From Desulfovibrio sp. UBA6121 (lineage in GTDB: Bacteria > Desulfobacterota > Desulfovibrionia > Desulfovibrionales > Desulfovibrionaceae): a stretch of DNA of 27,477 nt. The DNA lies in the NCBI GenBank assembly GCA_002422505.1, contig DIVX01000138.1, positions 1 to 27,477 on the forward strand, written 5' to 3'. The notes under the pieces were generated by a model. The model searched no databases, had not been told where the DNA came from, and saw only the letters and a program-made list of their open reading frames with translations. A program made the position numbers and the translations under genes. This document shows, one piece after another, positions 1-8,694 of this stretch (position 1 is the first letter of the stretch; each line of letters opens with the position of its first letter).

Positions 1-1
1 G

Positions 2-289
2 GACATCAAGGCCCTGGACGACCGCAGCATCCGCGAACTTTTGAAGGACGTGTCCAACGAGGAGCTGACCAAGGCCCTCAAGGGCGCCAGCGACGACCTG
101 AAGGACAAGTTCCTCAAGAACCTGTCCGAACGCGCCGCAGGCATGATCCGCGAAGACCTGGAGATCATGGGCCCGGTGAAGCTTTCCGAGGTGGAGGGCG
201 CCCAGCAGAACATCGTCAAGACGGTGCGCAGGCTCGAAGCCGAAGGGCGCATCGCCATAAGCAGAGGCGGCGGCGATGAGTTTATCTAA
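2..289 (+). CDS. fliG: Flagellar motor switch protein FliG, C-terminal part (5' end outside window)
   Basis: An open frame runs in from the window edge and ends at TAA 287-289. The residues match the FliG C-terminal domain: a region with RSIRELLKDV, then LKDKFLKNLSERAA, then EDLEIMGPVKLSEVE, and a final helix ending IAISRGGGDEFI. FliG is part of the cytoplasmic rotor ring (C ring); this domain contacts the stator protein MotA and sets torque and switching. The stop overlaps the fliH start by 14 bases, which fits a translationally coupled flagellar operon fliG-fliH-fliI. Only about 95 residues are visible; a full FliG is about 330. The identification rests on family motifs and on the neighbours. 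Confidence 0.93.
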   Translation, partial: DIKALDDRSIRELLKDVSNEELTKALKGASDDLKDKFLKNLSERAAGMIREDLEIMGPVKLSEVEGAQQNIVKTVRRLEAEGRIAISRGGGDEFI

Positions 290-1175
290 TCCCCAGACCA
301 CGGCCCAACCGGGCGTGCCCGCACCCGCCCCGGCGGAACCGCCGCGCTATTCCGGTCGCGTGCTCCTGGGCTGCGACTCGCCCGGCGCGGGTTTCCTCAC
401 CATTCAGGAGATTGAAGGCAAGCGCCACCGCCCCGTGTGGGACGAAGCCACCGAGGCCGAATACATCGGCCGCTGCAAGCTGAAGGCGCAAGACCTGGCC
501 CGGGAGATCATCAACCAGGCCATGCAGAAGGCCCAGGTCGAGGCGCAGCTCATCCGCGACACGGCCGAAGCCGAGGTGGCCGCCGCCGTGGCCCAGGCCA
601 AGGCCGAGGCCGAGGCCGAAGCCCAGGCCCGCCTGGACGGCGAGGTGGACGCCCACGTGCAGGCCATGGCCGCACTGCTGGCCGGCCTGCAAACCCTGGG
701 ACAAGAAGTGTGGGAGGCGCGCCGCAAGGACTTCGCCACCCTGGCCAAGAATTTTACCCGCAAGGCCCTGGGCGTGGAGATGCAAACCCGCCGGGCCGAA
801 GTGCTGGAACGTCTCATGGACGAGGCCTGCGCCCAGCTCGACGCGCACCGCGAGTTCACCCTCAAGGTGGCCCCGCAGGACTTTGAGCTGGCGGGCAGCC
901 TGATGCAGACCATACAGACCAGCCGCCCGGACCTTGGGCAGTGGCGGCTTGCTGCAGACCCGGCCCTGACCCTGGGCGGCGTGGTGCTGGAAACCCCGGA
1001 AATGCTGGCCGACAACGCCCTGCACAACCGCGTGGCCCTGCTCGACCCCTACCTGGACCAGCTGGCCCTGCCCGAAGACCTGGCCCAGGCCCGCGCCCAG
1101 GCCGCGCCCCAGGCCCCTGGCGAGGCGGCTTCCCCGGCTGGCCCCCAAGCAGGCGAGGAGCACAGTGGCGCTTGA
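276..1175 (+). CDS. fliH: Flagellar assembly protein FliH
   Basis: 299 residues. FliH binds and regulates the export ATPase FliI and docks it on the type III flagellar export gate and C ring. The sequence shows a Pro/Ala-rich N-terminus, a segment ending KRHRPVWDEATEAEYIGRCK, then a long Ala/Glu/Gln-rich coiled coil (about residues 65-130), and a C-terminal globular domain with a V-ATPase E-subunit-like pattern (LAADPALTLGGVVLET, near 225-240). The tail is Ala/Pro-rich and probably disordered. ATG at 276 lies inside the end of fliG, with an AGAGG motif upstream. The stop overlaps the fliI start by 11 bases. Sequence similarity among FliH proteins is low, so position before fliI is strong support. 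Confidence 0.9.
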   Translation: MSLSNPQTTAQPGVPAPAPAEPPRYSGRVLLGCDSPGAGFLTIQEIEGKRHRPVWDEATEAEYIGRCKLKAQDLAREIINQAMQKAQVEAQLIRDTAEAEVAAAVAQAKAEAEAEAQARLDGEVDAHVQAMAALLAGLQTLGQEVWEARRKDFATLAKNFTRKALGVEMQTRRAEVLERLMDEACAQLDAHREFTLKVAPQDFELAGSLMQTIQTSRPDLGQWRLAADPALTLGGVVLETPEMLADNALHNRVALLDPYLDQLALPEDLAQARAQAAPQAPGEAASPAGPQAGEEHSGA

Positions 1176-2487
1176 TCCTGACGGCGTGAGCCAAGCCTTT
1201 GACGAGCTGAACCTCTGTCAAACCTTTGGCAAGGTCACGCGCGTGGTGGGCCTCATCGCCGAAGGCCAAGGCATCCGCCCCCCTGTGGGCTCGGTGTGCC
1301 ACCTGCTGCCAGAGGACCGCGACTCCACGCCCATTCCGGCGGAGGTTGTGGGCTTCAAGGAAAACGCCTGCCTGTTTATGCCCTATGGCGACCTGCGCGG
1401 CGTGCGCCCCGGCAGCCTGATCAAGAATTCCGCTTCGCCCCCGCATTTTCCCGTTGGGCCCGGCCTGCTTGGCCGCACCCTGGACGCCTTCGGCGAAACC
1501 ATCGACGGCAAGGGCATGTTCGCGCCCGAGGCCTACGTGCCGCTCTACCGCGACCCGCCCAACCCCATGGACCGCCCGCGCATCGACGAGCCGCTGGACG
1601 TGGGCGTGCGCGCCATAAACGGCCTGCTGACCCTCGCCAAAGGCCAGCGCGTGGGCATCATGGCCGGTTCCGGCGTGGGCAAAAGCACCCTCATGGGCAT
1701 GATGGCCCGCTACACCAAAGCCGACATCAACGTCATCGGCCTGGTGGGCGAGCGCGGTCGCGAGGTGGTGGAATTCATCGAGCGCGACCTGGGGCCGGAG
1801 GGCATGGCGCGTAGCGTGGTCATTGTGGCAACCAGCGACAAAAGCCCGCTCATCCGCATGCGCGCGGCCTTTGCCGCCACCGCCGTGGCCGAGTACTACC
1901 GCGACCAGGGCCTGGACGTGCTCTTGATGATGGACTCCGTGACGCGCTTCGCCATGGCCGGGCGCGAGGTGGGCCTGGCCGCGGGTGAGCCGCCCACGCG
2001 CGGCGGTTATACGCCGAGCGTTTTCGCCCTGCTGCCGCAGCTTTTGGAGCGCGCGGGCAAAAGCGCCGTGGGCTCCATAACCGGCGTGTATACCGTGCTG
2101 GTGGATGGCGACGACTTTACCGAGCCCATTGCCGACGCGGTGCGCTCCATTCTGGACGGGCACATCGTGCTCACGCGCGAACTGGCCGACCAGGCGCACT
2201 TCCCGGCCATAGACGTGCTCAAAAGCATCAGCCGTCTGCGCAGCGAGGTGGTGCCGCGCGACGACATTGAGGCCGGGCGCACGGTGCTCCGGCTCATGAG
2301 CACCTTCAAGCGCGTGGAGGACATGGTGAACATCGGCGCATACCAGAAGGGCGCCAGCCCCGACGTGGACCGCGCCATCGCCATGGTCGCGCCCATCAAC
2401 GCCTACTTGCAGCAGTACGTGGGCGACAACGTGTCCCTTGCGGACTGTTTCGCCAAGCTCAAGGAACTGGCCAAGGCGGGGGGGTAA
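1165..2487 (+). CDS. fliI: Flagellum-specific export ATPase FliI
   Basis: 440 residues, the usual length. FliI is the F1-beta-like hexameric ATPase that helps load flagellar export substrates at the membrane. Visible motifs are Walker A GSGVGKST (about 168-175), VGERGREVVEF, Walker B LLMMDS (about 253-258) followed by VTRFAMAGREVGLAAGEPP, and the C-terminal LKELAKAGG. The start is GTG at 1165, giving MALDPDGVSQAFDELN; it overlaps the end of fliH, so the two are probably coupled. In most operons of this type fliJ follows at once. Here the 50 bases after the stop hold no ORF and then an opposite-strand ATPase gene begins, so the operon appears interrupted. Confidence 0.97.
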   Translation: MALDPDGVSQAFDELNLCQTFGKVTRVVGLIAEGQGIRPPVGSVCHLLPEDRDSTPIPAEVVGFKENACLFMPYGDLRGVRPGSLIKNSASPPHFPVGPGLLGRTLDAFGETIDGKGMFAPEAYVPLYRDPPNPMDRPRIDEPLDVGVRAINGLLTLAKGQRVGIMAGSGVGKSTLMGMMARYTKADINVIGLVGERGREVVEFIERDLGPEGMARSVVIVATSDKSPLIRMRAAFAATAVAEYYRDQGLDVLLMMDSVTRFAMAGREVGLAAGEPPTRGGYTPSVFALLPQLLERAGKSAVGSITGVYTVLVDGDDFTEPIADAVRSILDGHIVLTRELADQAHFPAIDVLKSISRLRSEVVPRDDIEAGRTVLRLMSTFKRVEDMVNIGAYQKGASPDVDRAIAMVAPINAYLQQYVGDNVSLADCFAKLKELAKAGG

Positions 2488-2537
2488 CAGCTCTGCACAT
2501 TCTGAACAAACAGCTGCCGATGAAGAACCCCATTAAG

Positions 2538-3989
2538 CTATGAGCATTCAGCTGTGATTACTGAAACAAGATCATCAAACTCGTGCTCAATCTCAACGAC
2601 ATACTGATTAATCGCTACAGCCCTAACAACGCTCTCTTCAGCTTCTGCTTCTGCTGCGATACTCTTCGCAATTTTGTGATGGTTTTTAACATCGTTGCGT
2701 TCAAGTACCCAGTCAACATCCACGTCATACTGCTTAAGAATTGCTTCCTGGACACTCTTAACAGCAAAAACTTCAATCTCTGGTGCCCGTGAGCCTGGGA
2801 ATGAATATATATGGTTTTTCACGTCCTGCCCAACATCTGCATCCCTTACAGCTAAAGCTTTTTTCCCGATTTTACGAAGGAAGATCACACATTCTCTTAC
2901 AGCGTTCTTATCTCCGACATCAACAACTTCCACGACTTTTAAAAGGTCTTTACTCTTTATACGTAATATCTCGATGAGTAGAATTTTGGCAAAAATATCT
3001 TCAACACAAACATAGAGATCGCGGACACGTCCCGACGACAATATAGACCGCACTTGATTTGTTGAGATGCGATTTCTTATCACCACACCATCTTTATCAC
3101 GCACTAAAAGTTTGCGCGCGACTGATGGTAAAGCGTCAAGGATTACGCTAGAGTGTGTTGATATAATAATTTGGTGCCTGCGACGATCACATACATCAAG
3201 AAGATATTTTGAAAACTCGTACTGGGCATTCTCATGTAAGGCTGTTTCCGGCTCTTCAATTATAAATAGGCTACGTTCAGGAGCAGTTTCAAGCTTGTCA
3301 ATTGTATAAAGAACTCGACCTTCGCCAAAACCCATATTGTTTTCTGAATAAGAATAACCAAGCCTTGACGCTATTCCTATCTCAGACTCTTTTGATTTAT
3401 GCGACACTCCCTGAAAAAGCAAATCCTCGTATTTATGACCAATCACTCTTGCCATCTTAGCAATAATATCATTTTCAATCTTCCTTTTTTCTGTAAATTG
3501 GAGTGTCGCACCTCCATACACACTTAGATCTGCACGCTCCACCTTTGGTATATACACCGTGAATCCAACATAAAAGCAGTGTCTCTCTGGCTGCCTTTTA
3601 TAACCCGACCAAGCAGAATTTGCTCGAGTTACCGTTACCTCTTGTGCCTTTTTTTGATCGCTAGTTTCATAATAGTATACAACCATTGCTTCATCTTCAA
3701 TTGGTTTTGGATCTGCAAGTGAAATGGGGAAATAATCTTTAATGTACTTCCTTCGGTATGCAACAGCAGATGACGGTACTTTATACGCGCAGATGGCAAG
3801 TTGCCCAAGAGTTGTTTTTCCTGCGCCATTCAACCCAGATATTGCAATAACCGGATAGTCAATTTCAAGAGAAAGATTTCTGATTCCTCGAAAGCCATCG
3901 ACAAATACAGAGCGCAGACATGCCCCAAAATTTGAATATCTATTGGAAGCAGAGTACTTTTCCGCCAACTTCTTTGCCACATCCGACAT
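2538..3989 (-). CDS. AAA ATPase with C-terminal TOPRIM-like domain (OLD/PARIS-like, probable defence protein)
   Basis: 483 residues from ATG 3989, chosen because GAGG lies 9 bases before it and the GTG 84 bases further upstream falls at the predicted transcription start. N-terminal ABC/SMC-like ATPase: Walker A GLNGAGKT (52-59), signature-like NMGFGEGRVL (about 218-227), Walker B LFIIEEPE (241-248), H-loop STHSS (277-281). The C-terminal part shows a TOPRIM pattern: VED with Glu330 and RDAD with Asp383 and Asp385. This ATPase-TOPRIM arrangement is that of OLD-family nucleases and of fused PARIS (AriA-AriB) proteins, both known from phage defence. The gene is clearly more AT-rich than the flagellar and AsmA genes around it and lies opposite to fliI, which suggests lateral gain. 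Which family it belongs to is not settled; no partner gene is adjacent. Confidence 0.75.
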   Translation of the reverse strand: MSDVAKKLAEKYSASNRYSNFGACLRSVFVDGFRGIRNLSLEIDYPVIAISGLNGAGKTTLGQLAICAYKVPSSAVAYRRKYIKDYFPISLADPKPIEDEAMVVYYYETSDQKKAQEVTVTRANSAWSGYKRQPERHCFYVGFTVYIPKVERADLSVYGGATLQFTEKRKIENDIIAKMARVIGHKYEDLLFQGVSHKSKESEIGIASRLGYSYSENNMGFGEGRVLYTIDKLETAPERSLFIIEEPETALHENAQYEFSKYLLDVCDRRRHQIIISTHSSVILDALPSVARKLLVRDKDGVVIRNRISTNQVRSILSSGRVRDLYVCVEDIFAKILLIEILRIKSKDLLKVVEVVDVGDKNAVRECVIFLRKIGKKALAVRDADVGQDVKNHIYSFPGSRAPEIEVFAVKSVQEAILKQYDVDVDWVLERNDVKNHHKIAKSIAAEAEAEESVVRAVAINQYVVEIEHEFDDLVSVITAECS

Positions 3990-4079
3990 TATGCAATCCT
4001 CTACACTCAGTAGTTTAGCTCGGGAGCTCACTGTAGAATTGTGCGGCATAGCATTTCCCGCACGGTTCGACACCTTATG

Positions 4080-4108
4080 AGTTTACAGTAAGTCACATTT
4101 TGTGGCAA
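4080..4108 (-). promoter_or_regulatory. Promoter of the ATPase-TOPRIM gene
   Basis: On the minus strand TTGCCA (4103-4108), a 17-base spacer, and TAAACT (4080-4085). Transcription would start near 4073, leaving a leader of about 85 bases before ATG 3989. That argues against the upstream GTG at 4073 as start. Confidence 0.5.
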
Positions 4109-4167
4109 CCAACCTATCGGAAATATTTCTAGGGCCGCCTTATCCCTCTCCCACATGGACCAATTCC

Positions 4168-5388
4168 TCAGCCCCCCTCTTCCTCTTCGCCCGGCCCGGC
4201 CAGCACCACCTGGTTGCGCCCGCCATTTTTTGCGGCATACAGCGCTTCGTCTGCTCTCTTCAACAGCATTTCCAGGCTGCCCCGGCTGGAGCTCACCACG
4301 CCGAAGCTGGCCGTGACCGGCTCTCCACGCGTGGCGGCAAAGCGCTCCGCCTCAATGGCCTGGCGCAGGCGTTCGGCCAAGAGCTGCGCCTCGCGCTCGC
4401 CCGTGTTGGGCGCTATCACTACAAATTCCTCGCCCCCGTAGCGGGCAAACACGTCCCCGTCGCGCAGGGACCCCTGGCACAAGGCGGCCACATCGCGCAG
4501 CAGTTCGTCGCCCGCCACGTGGCCCAGGGTATCGTTCACGTGCTTGAACCAGTCCAGGTCGAGCATGATGACCGCCACCGAGCGGCCCTGGGCGTAGGAC
4601 TTGCGCAGGGCCTCGCCGCCAAGGAGCTCCAGCCCGCGTCGGTTCAGCACCTGCGTCAGGGGGTCGGTCTGGGCCATGCGCTCAATGCGGGAGGTCGCCA
4701 CCTGCAGGTCGTCCTCCAGCATGGCGGAATTCATGGCGAAAACGGCATAAAGCTCCAACGCGGATTGCACGATGCGATAGAATACGGAATAGACCCCAAG
4801 GACATCGCCCTGGCCCATGGTCAGCATGGTGAAGCCGGGAACGCTCAGGGCGTTGAAGCCGCGCAGCACCTGCAGACCGGCGGTGATAAGATAGCTGAAG
4901 CACATGATCTGCATGCCGGGCAGGCGGCGCGCGCTGCGCCAGGGCAGCTCCAGGCCGATGCGCAGGGCCAGCAACAACCCGGCGAAAGAAAATATCACCA
5001 CACGGCGCACCATGTTCGGATCGAACAAGGCATCGACCGTCTGCACCAGACACACAAACACTACAAACAGTGCATTTTGCAGCGTGCGCGCCCGCAGGTG
5101 CGGCATGCGGCCATATTCGCCCAGGCCATGATACACGAGCACCGAGGGGACCAGCAGAACGGCGTTGCTCAAAAACACCAGCAGCACCGTATCGCCCAGC
5201 TTTGCCCGCAGCAGGAGCACGGCTATGCCTGCAAACACCAGCACCGCCGCAAGCATGAGGGTGCGGAAACCGGGATACACCCGCCGCTGCGAGGCGTAGT
5301 GCCACATGGCCAGCACGCGCACCAGGGTGACGCCGAGCAGCACCGGCATGAGCGTGCCGAGTTGGAGCGCAAAGGACAAGGGATTCAC
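4168..5388 (-). CDS. Membrane-bound diguanylate cyclase (GGDEF protein)
   Basis: 406 residues, start GTG 5388 with GAGG 4-5 bases upstream. It makes cyclic di-GMP from two GTP at the inner membrane. The first 220 residues hold six or seven hydrophobic segments and would form a membrane sensor domain of no family I recognise. A linker helix (about 222-240) leads to the GGDEF domain starting TDPLTQVLNRRG. The active-site motif is GGEEF (318-322), an active variant. The inhibitory I-site RDGD (309-312) lies exactly five residues before it, so product inhibition is likely. The acidic tail ends GEEEEGG. Base composition matches the flagellar genes, so it belongs to the host background, not to the AT-rich insert beside it. 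Confidence 0.92.
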   Translation of the reverse strand: MNPLSFALQLGTLMPVLLGVTLVRVLAMWHYASQRRVYPGFRTLMLAAVLVFAGIAVLLLRAKLGDTVLLVFLSNAVLLVPSVLVYHGLGEYGRMPHLRARTLQNALFVVFVCLVQTVDALFDPNMVRRVVIFSFAGLLLALRIGLELPWRSARRLPGMQIMCFSYLITAGLQVLRGFNALSVPGFTMLTMGQGDVLGVYSVFYRIVQSALELYAVFAMNSAMLEDDLQVATSRIERMAQTDPLTQVLNRRGLELLGGEALRKSYAQGRSVAVIMLDLDWFKHVNDTLGHVAGDELLRDVAALCQGSLRDGDVFARYGGEEFVVIAPNTGEREAQLLAERLRQAIEAERFAATRGEPVTASFGVVSSSRGSLEMLLKRADEALYAAKNGGRNQVVLAGPGEEEEGG

Positions 5389-5726
5389 AAAACCTCGCTA
5401 TGATGCTGCGCTGCTTGTGCAGAATGTTGCATACCGCACAGTTTCAACATCATCCAGGAGCTACGCCTGCGCGTCAAGCAATCCAACAGAAATTCCTGCC
5501 AGAAAAATGCTGTGCCCCCGCCTATGCCGCATCTTTCCCAGAGTCTGAAACTTGCGCGCAGGGCGTGTCTCACTTCTGCCGTGCGCAGGGGGCCGCGCCT
5601 TCAAGAGCAAACAGGCAATGGCAAAGGGGCCCCTGGCGCGAATCGGCCAGGAACCCCTTAGTGCATTCTGTGCAGGTGGCTCACGCTTGCGCCCCAACCG
5701 GGCCAGCGGGTGCGCTTTGCCCCCGG
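5389..5726. other. Intergenic region between the NYN gene and the diguanylate cyclase
   Basis: 338 bases with no gene I can support. It holds the hairpin at 5624-5659 (listed separately). A 62-codon minus ORF overlapping the cyclase start has no ribosome site and no recognisable protein character. Confidence 0.5.
5624..5659 (-). terminator. Hairpin terminator after the NYN gene
   Basis: AAGGGG and CCTGGC arms (5624-5629, 5632-5637) pair with GCCAGG and CCCCTT (5646-5651, 5654-5659): two 6-bp stems with a 2x2 internal loop. On the minus strand it is followed by only a short T run, so it is a weak intrinsic terminator or an RNA-stabilising hairpin. Confidence 0.5.
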
Positions 5727-6518
5727 CTAGGCGCCCAGGTTCTTGTTGCGGTGGTCCAGGTAGAGCAGGTCCTGCTCGTGCACGCGCAGCACAAAGTCCG
5801 CGTGGACCTTGAGCCGCGAGGAGAAAGCCCGGCCACGCGTATCGGTGGACGAACCGCCCACGAACTCCACCGCGCCGATGTGCTTGCCGCGCTCCTTCAG
5901 GTGGCGGATGGACGGAATGGCGTCGGCGTCGCCGGAAACGACCACGGCAACGTCGTAGTTGTCCTGCAGGGCCACCATGTCCACGGCCAGGGCGGTATCC
6001 AGGCCCTTTTCCTCCACCCAGCGATGCAGAAAGTTCACCTTCCAGTGCCCGGCCTCGCGGATGTCGATGAGATCCGAGGAGGCGCGCACCCCGGCGTAGA
6101 AGCGGCGCATGCCCTCTATGGCGCGCAGCTTCTGCACGTACCATTCGCGGAAGTCGCTGGCGCAGGCGTTCCAGGCGGCGTCTTCAAGCTCGGCCTCGGG
6201 CAGGTTCGGATTGTTGACGGACACGCGCGTCATCCACAGGGCGCGTATTTCCGCGTCGCGCACAAAGGCCGAACGCAAAGCCGAGCGCGATTGCGGGGCC
6301 GAGAGGTCCCAGTCGTCCACAGAACCAACGGCGTACCAGTACACCCGGCGCAACTGGGCCACCGCAGGCGTGGTCTGCAAGGTCACCTCGTGCCAAACCT
6401 TTACTGCTTCACGATAGATATGCGCGTATAATTGACCATAATTTGCAATTTCAAGATTCATGGTGCGCAGCGAACCGTACAGGTTCGAGCCATCGACAAA
6501 AAATGCAAAACGCTGCAT
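5727..6518 (-). CDS. NYN-domain (PIN-like) putative ribonuclease
   Basis: 263 residues. NYN domains (LabA/DUF88 type) share the PIN fold and usually cut RNA with a metal bound by conserved aspartates. Here the N-terminus is MQRFAFFVDGSNLYGSLR with Asp9; later acidic positions are Asp174 and Asp180 (GLDTALAVDMVAL) and SGDAD (196-199) before AIPSIRHLKERGKHIG. The family core is complete. The middle insert (about 65-160) is longer than in minimal NYN proteins. ATG 6518 has GAGAGGAG seven bases upstream. It starts 24 bases after the AsmA stop on the same strand, so merR, asmA and this gene probably form one unit. Substrate unknown. Confidence 0.85.
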   Translation of the reverse strand: MQRFAFFVDGSNLYGSLRTMNLEIANYGQLYAHIYREAVKVWHEVTLQTTPAVAQLRRVYWYAVGSVDDWDLSAPQSRSALRSAFVRDAEIRALWMTRVSVNNPNLPEAELEDAAWNACASDFREWYVQKLRAIEGMRRFYAGVRASSDLIDIREAGHWKVNFLHRWVEEKGLDTALAVDMVALQDNYDVAVVVSGDADAIPSIRHLKERGKHIGAVEFVGGSSTDTRGRAFSSRLKVHADFVLRVHEQDLLYLDHRNKNLGA

Positions 6519-6542
6519 GAATGCTCCTCTCAGATGTAACCT

Positions 6543-8666
6543 CTAAAACAGCTTCTTGACTCCATCCAACAGTCCGCCGGACTTCTTTTCCGGCGTGCCG
6601 CCCTGGTGCGACGACTTGCCGCCGCCCGTCAGTACATTCCCAATGCCCTGCACCACTCCGCCCACTGCGTCAAGCGCGCCCTTGCCTATGGTGCGCAGGT
6701 AGTCGGTGCTGAAGCTCAAATTATCATACGGGCCGGTTATGCGCAGGGGCACCACCAGGCCCAGCAGGCCGCTGCTGCCGCCCTGCCCTTCTGCGCTGGG
6801 CACCACGCGCGCGTGCAGGGTCATGTCCGTCTGCTTGGTGGCTATGTCCACCGTGCCGCGGCCATCCGCCCGCAGGAACGGGGCCTTGAAGTCCAGGTCA
6901 TTTATGCTGGCCACCCCGGCATTGATCGCCGCCGTGGCGTCGATGCTGCCGAACCGGGTGGACTTTTCCGCGCCTGCCTCGGCCCCGGCGCTCAAAACCG
7001 CGTCCTTGGCCTTCTTGCCGGAATCGCGCACCACGCCCAGGATGTTCACGCCCGGGAAAACGCCGTCGCGCACCGCTATGCGCACCCGGCCCGAAACGCT
7101 GCGCTTGAGGGCGGGCAGCGAATTTCCCTGGCACACCAAGGGCGATACCGTGTCCAGGGTCATGGTGCCCGCAAACTGGCTCTCCTTGCCCGCAAGGTCG
7201 CTGAAGAGCGGCTTTTGCTGCACGCCCGCAAGCACGGCGGAAAGCGTCACAGCCGGGCGCTCGCCCTGCACGTCCACGCGCAGAAAGCCCTTGAGCGTGC
7301 CGTCGTACAGCCGGGCGTCCACCTGGCCCACGTCCAAAATGCCGTCCTGGGCCATTACCGGCAGGGTAAGACTGGTGAAGCGCAAGCCCTTGACCTTGAA
7401 GCGCTCCGCCGTGATCTTGCCGTCCAGCTTCATTTCGCGCAGGGCCTTGACCGGGAAGAGCTCGTCCTTGTGGGCCGCGCCGCCCTGCTGCGCGTTGGCC
7501 GCTTCCTCGGCCTTCTTGGAAGGCAAAAAGCGGTCCGCGTCCAGCCCGCTTATGCGCACGTTGAAGCTGTAAGCCTTTTTCTCCAGCCCGGTGACGCGGA
7601 AGCGCCCCTCCACGTGGGCGTCGTCCAGCTTGGCGGTAAAGTTAGGAATTTCCGTGTAGCCGGTGCCGGTCTTGAACTCCAGCGCGGCGGTGATGTGTTC
7701 GTAGGCGGCGCTGTCCGCCGTGTCCGGCGCTTTGCCTGTCAGCGCGGCGGAAAGCTGGCGGCCGTTAAAGTCCGGCACGTCGAGGCGGCCCTTCACGTCG
7801 GCCCCGTTCTTGATGTTGGTGGCCAGGAACTGGCCCGTGGCCTTGGCCCCATAGCCGGAAAGCGCCAAGCCCGTGCCCGTGGCGGTCTGCTTGTCCTCGT
7901 CTATTTTGAGCTCCGCCAGGGCGAACTCAAAGTCGCCCTTGCCGCCGGGCACGTCTTTGCCCGTGGCCGCCAGCTTCACCTTGAGATCACTGAAGATATG
8001 CCGCGCCTCGGCCGCGTTCAGCGTGGCCGTTCCGGTCAGCTCGGTCTGCGCGGAGAACTGCGGCTTGGCCGATTGCAGCAGGAAAGTGGCGTTGAATCCG
8101 CTGGGCCTGCCCTGGCCAATGGCCTGCAATTCCAGGTTCAGGCCGCTTAGGGCATAGCTTTCGCCCAGCAGGCGGTCCTCCCACAAAATGCTGGCGTTGG
8201 TGATGCGCACGCCGTCCAGGGTCACGTCGCTCAGGCTCCAGCCTGCGGGCTTGTTCGCGGCCTCCGGCTCGTCCGGTCCGGTGATGTCGGCCCAGCTGGT
8301 GCGGCCCTCGTCGTCCTTCATAAGGTGCAGTTGCAGGCCCTCAAGCGACACGCGGCCCACCTCCACCCGGCGCGAGAGCAGGGGCAGCAGCTTGATGCTG
8401 ACGCTGGCGCGCTCCACGCGGGAGAACGGCTTGTCGTCGAAGCCCGGCGGATTGCTCAGGCGCACGCCCCCGGTTTCTATGCCCAGACGCGGGAAAAAGG
8501 TCAGCTTCACGTCGCCCTCGAACACCAGTTCGCGGCCCGTGGTTTCCTTTACCAGCGTGGCGAAATCGTTCTTGTATTTGTTGGGGTCCACCATGACGGC
8601 GAAGAGGACGGCGGCCAGCACGAAGCATGCTGCGACTGCGCCGCCAATGAGCACGAGAAGACGCAT
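6543..8666 (-). CDS. AsmA family protein
   Basis: 707 residues from ATG 8666, preceded by a perfect AGGAGG four bases upstream; the longer open frame upstream is a shadow of merR. AsmA-like proteins sit in the inner membrane and reach into the periplasm, where their repeating beta-groove is thought to affect outer-membrane lipid transport or biogenesis. The protein opens with one membrane helix (about residues 3-24) and the typical VDPNKYKNDFATLVKETTGRELVFEGDV. The C-terminal AsmA domain includes SPLVCQGNSLPALKRSVSGR, then LDFKAPFLRADGRGTVDIAT, and VPLRITGPYDNLSFSTDYL. It starts 28 bases after the merR stop. The precise role in this organism is not known. Confidence 0.9.
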   Translation of the reverse strand: MRLLVLIGGAVAACFVLAAVLFAVMVDPNKYKNDFATLVKETTGRELVFEGDVKLTFFPRLGIETGGVRLSNPPGFDDKPFSRVERASVSIKLLPLLSRRVEVGRVSLEGLQLHLMKDDEGRTSWADITGPDEPEAANKPAGWSLSDVTLDGVRITNASILWEDRLLGESYALSGLNLELQAIGQGRPSGFNATFLLQSAKPQFSAQTELTGTATLNAAEARHIFSDLKVKLAATGKDVPGGKGDFEFALAELKIDEDKQTATGTGLALSGYGAKATGQFLATNIKNGADVKGRLDVPDFNGRQLSAALTGKAPDTADSAAYEHITAALEFKTGTGYTEIPNFTAKLDDAHVEGRFRVTGLEKKAYSFNVRISGLDADRFLPSKKAEEAANAQQGGAAHKDELFPVKALREMKLDGKITAERFKVKGLRFTSLTLPVMAQDGILDVGQVDARLYDGTLKGFLRVDVQGERPAVTLSAVLAGVQQKPLFSDLAGKESQFAGTMTLDTVSPLVCQGNSLPALKRSVSGRVRIAVRDGVFPGVNILGVVRDSGKKAKDAVLSAGAEAGAEKSTRFGSIDATAAINAGVASINDLDFKAPFLRADGRGTVDIATKQTDMTLHARVVPSAEGQGGSSGLLGLVVPLRITGPYDNLSFSTDYLRTIGKGALDAVGGVVQGIGNVLTGGGKSSHQGGTPEKKSGGLLDGVKKLF

Positions 8667-8694
8667 GTGCCCTCCTGATTGGGTGTGCTGCGGC

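Noticed and set aside
282..1163. Long minus-strand ORF opposite fliH
   Set aside because: Low-complexity Gly/Leu/His-rich shadow of a GC-rich coding gene.
4102..5403. 433-codon plus ORF opposite the diguanylate cyclase
   Set aside because: His/Gln-rich shadow; the GGDEF protein on the minus strand has intact motifs.
5385..5573. 62-codon minus ORF overlapping the diguanylate cyclase start
   Set aside because: No ribosome site and no protein-like pattern.
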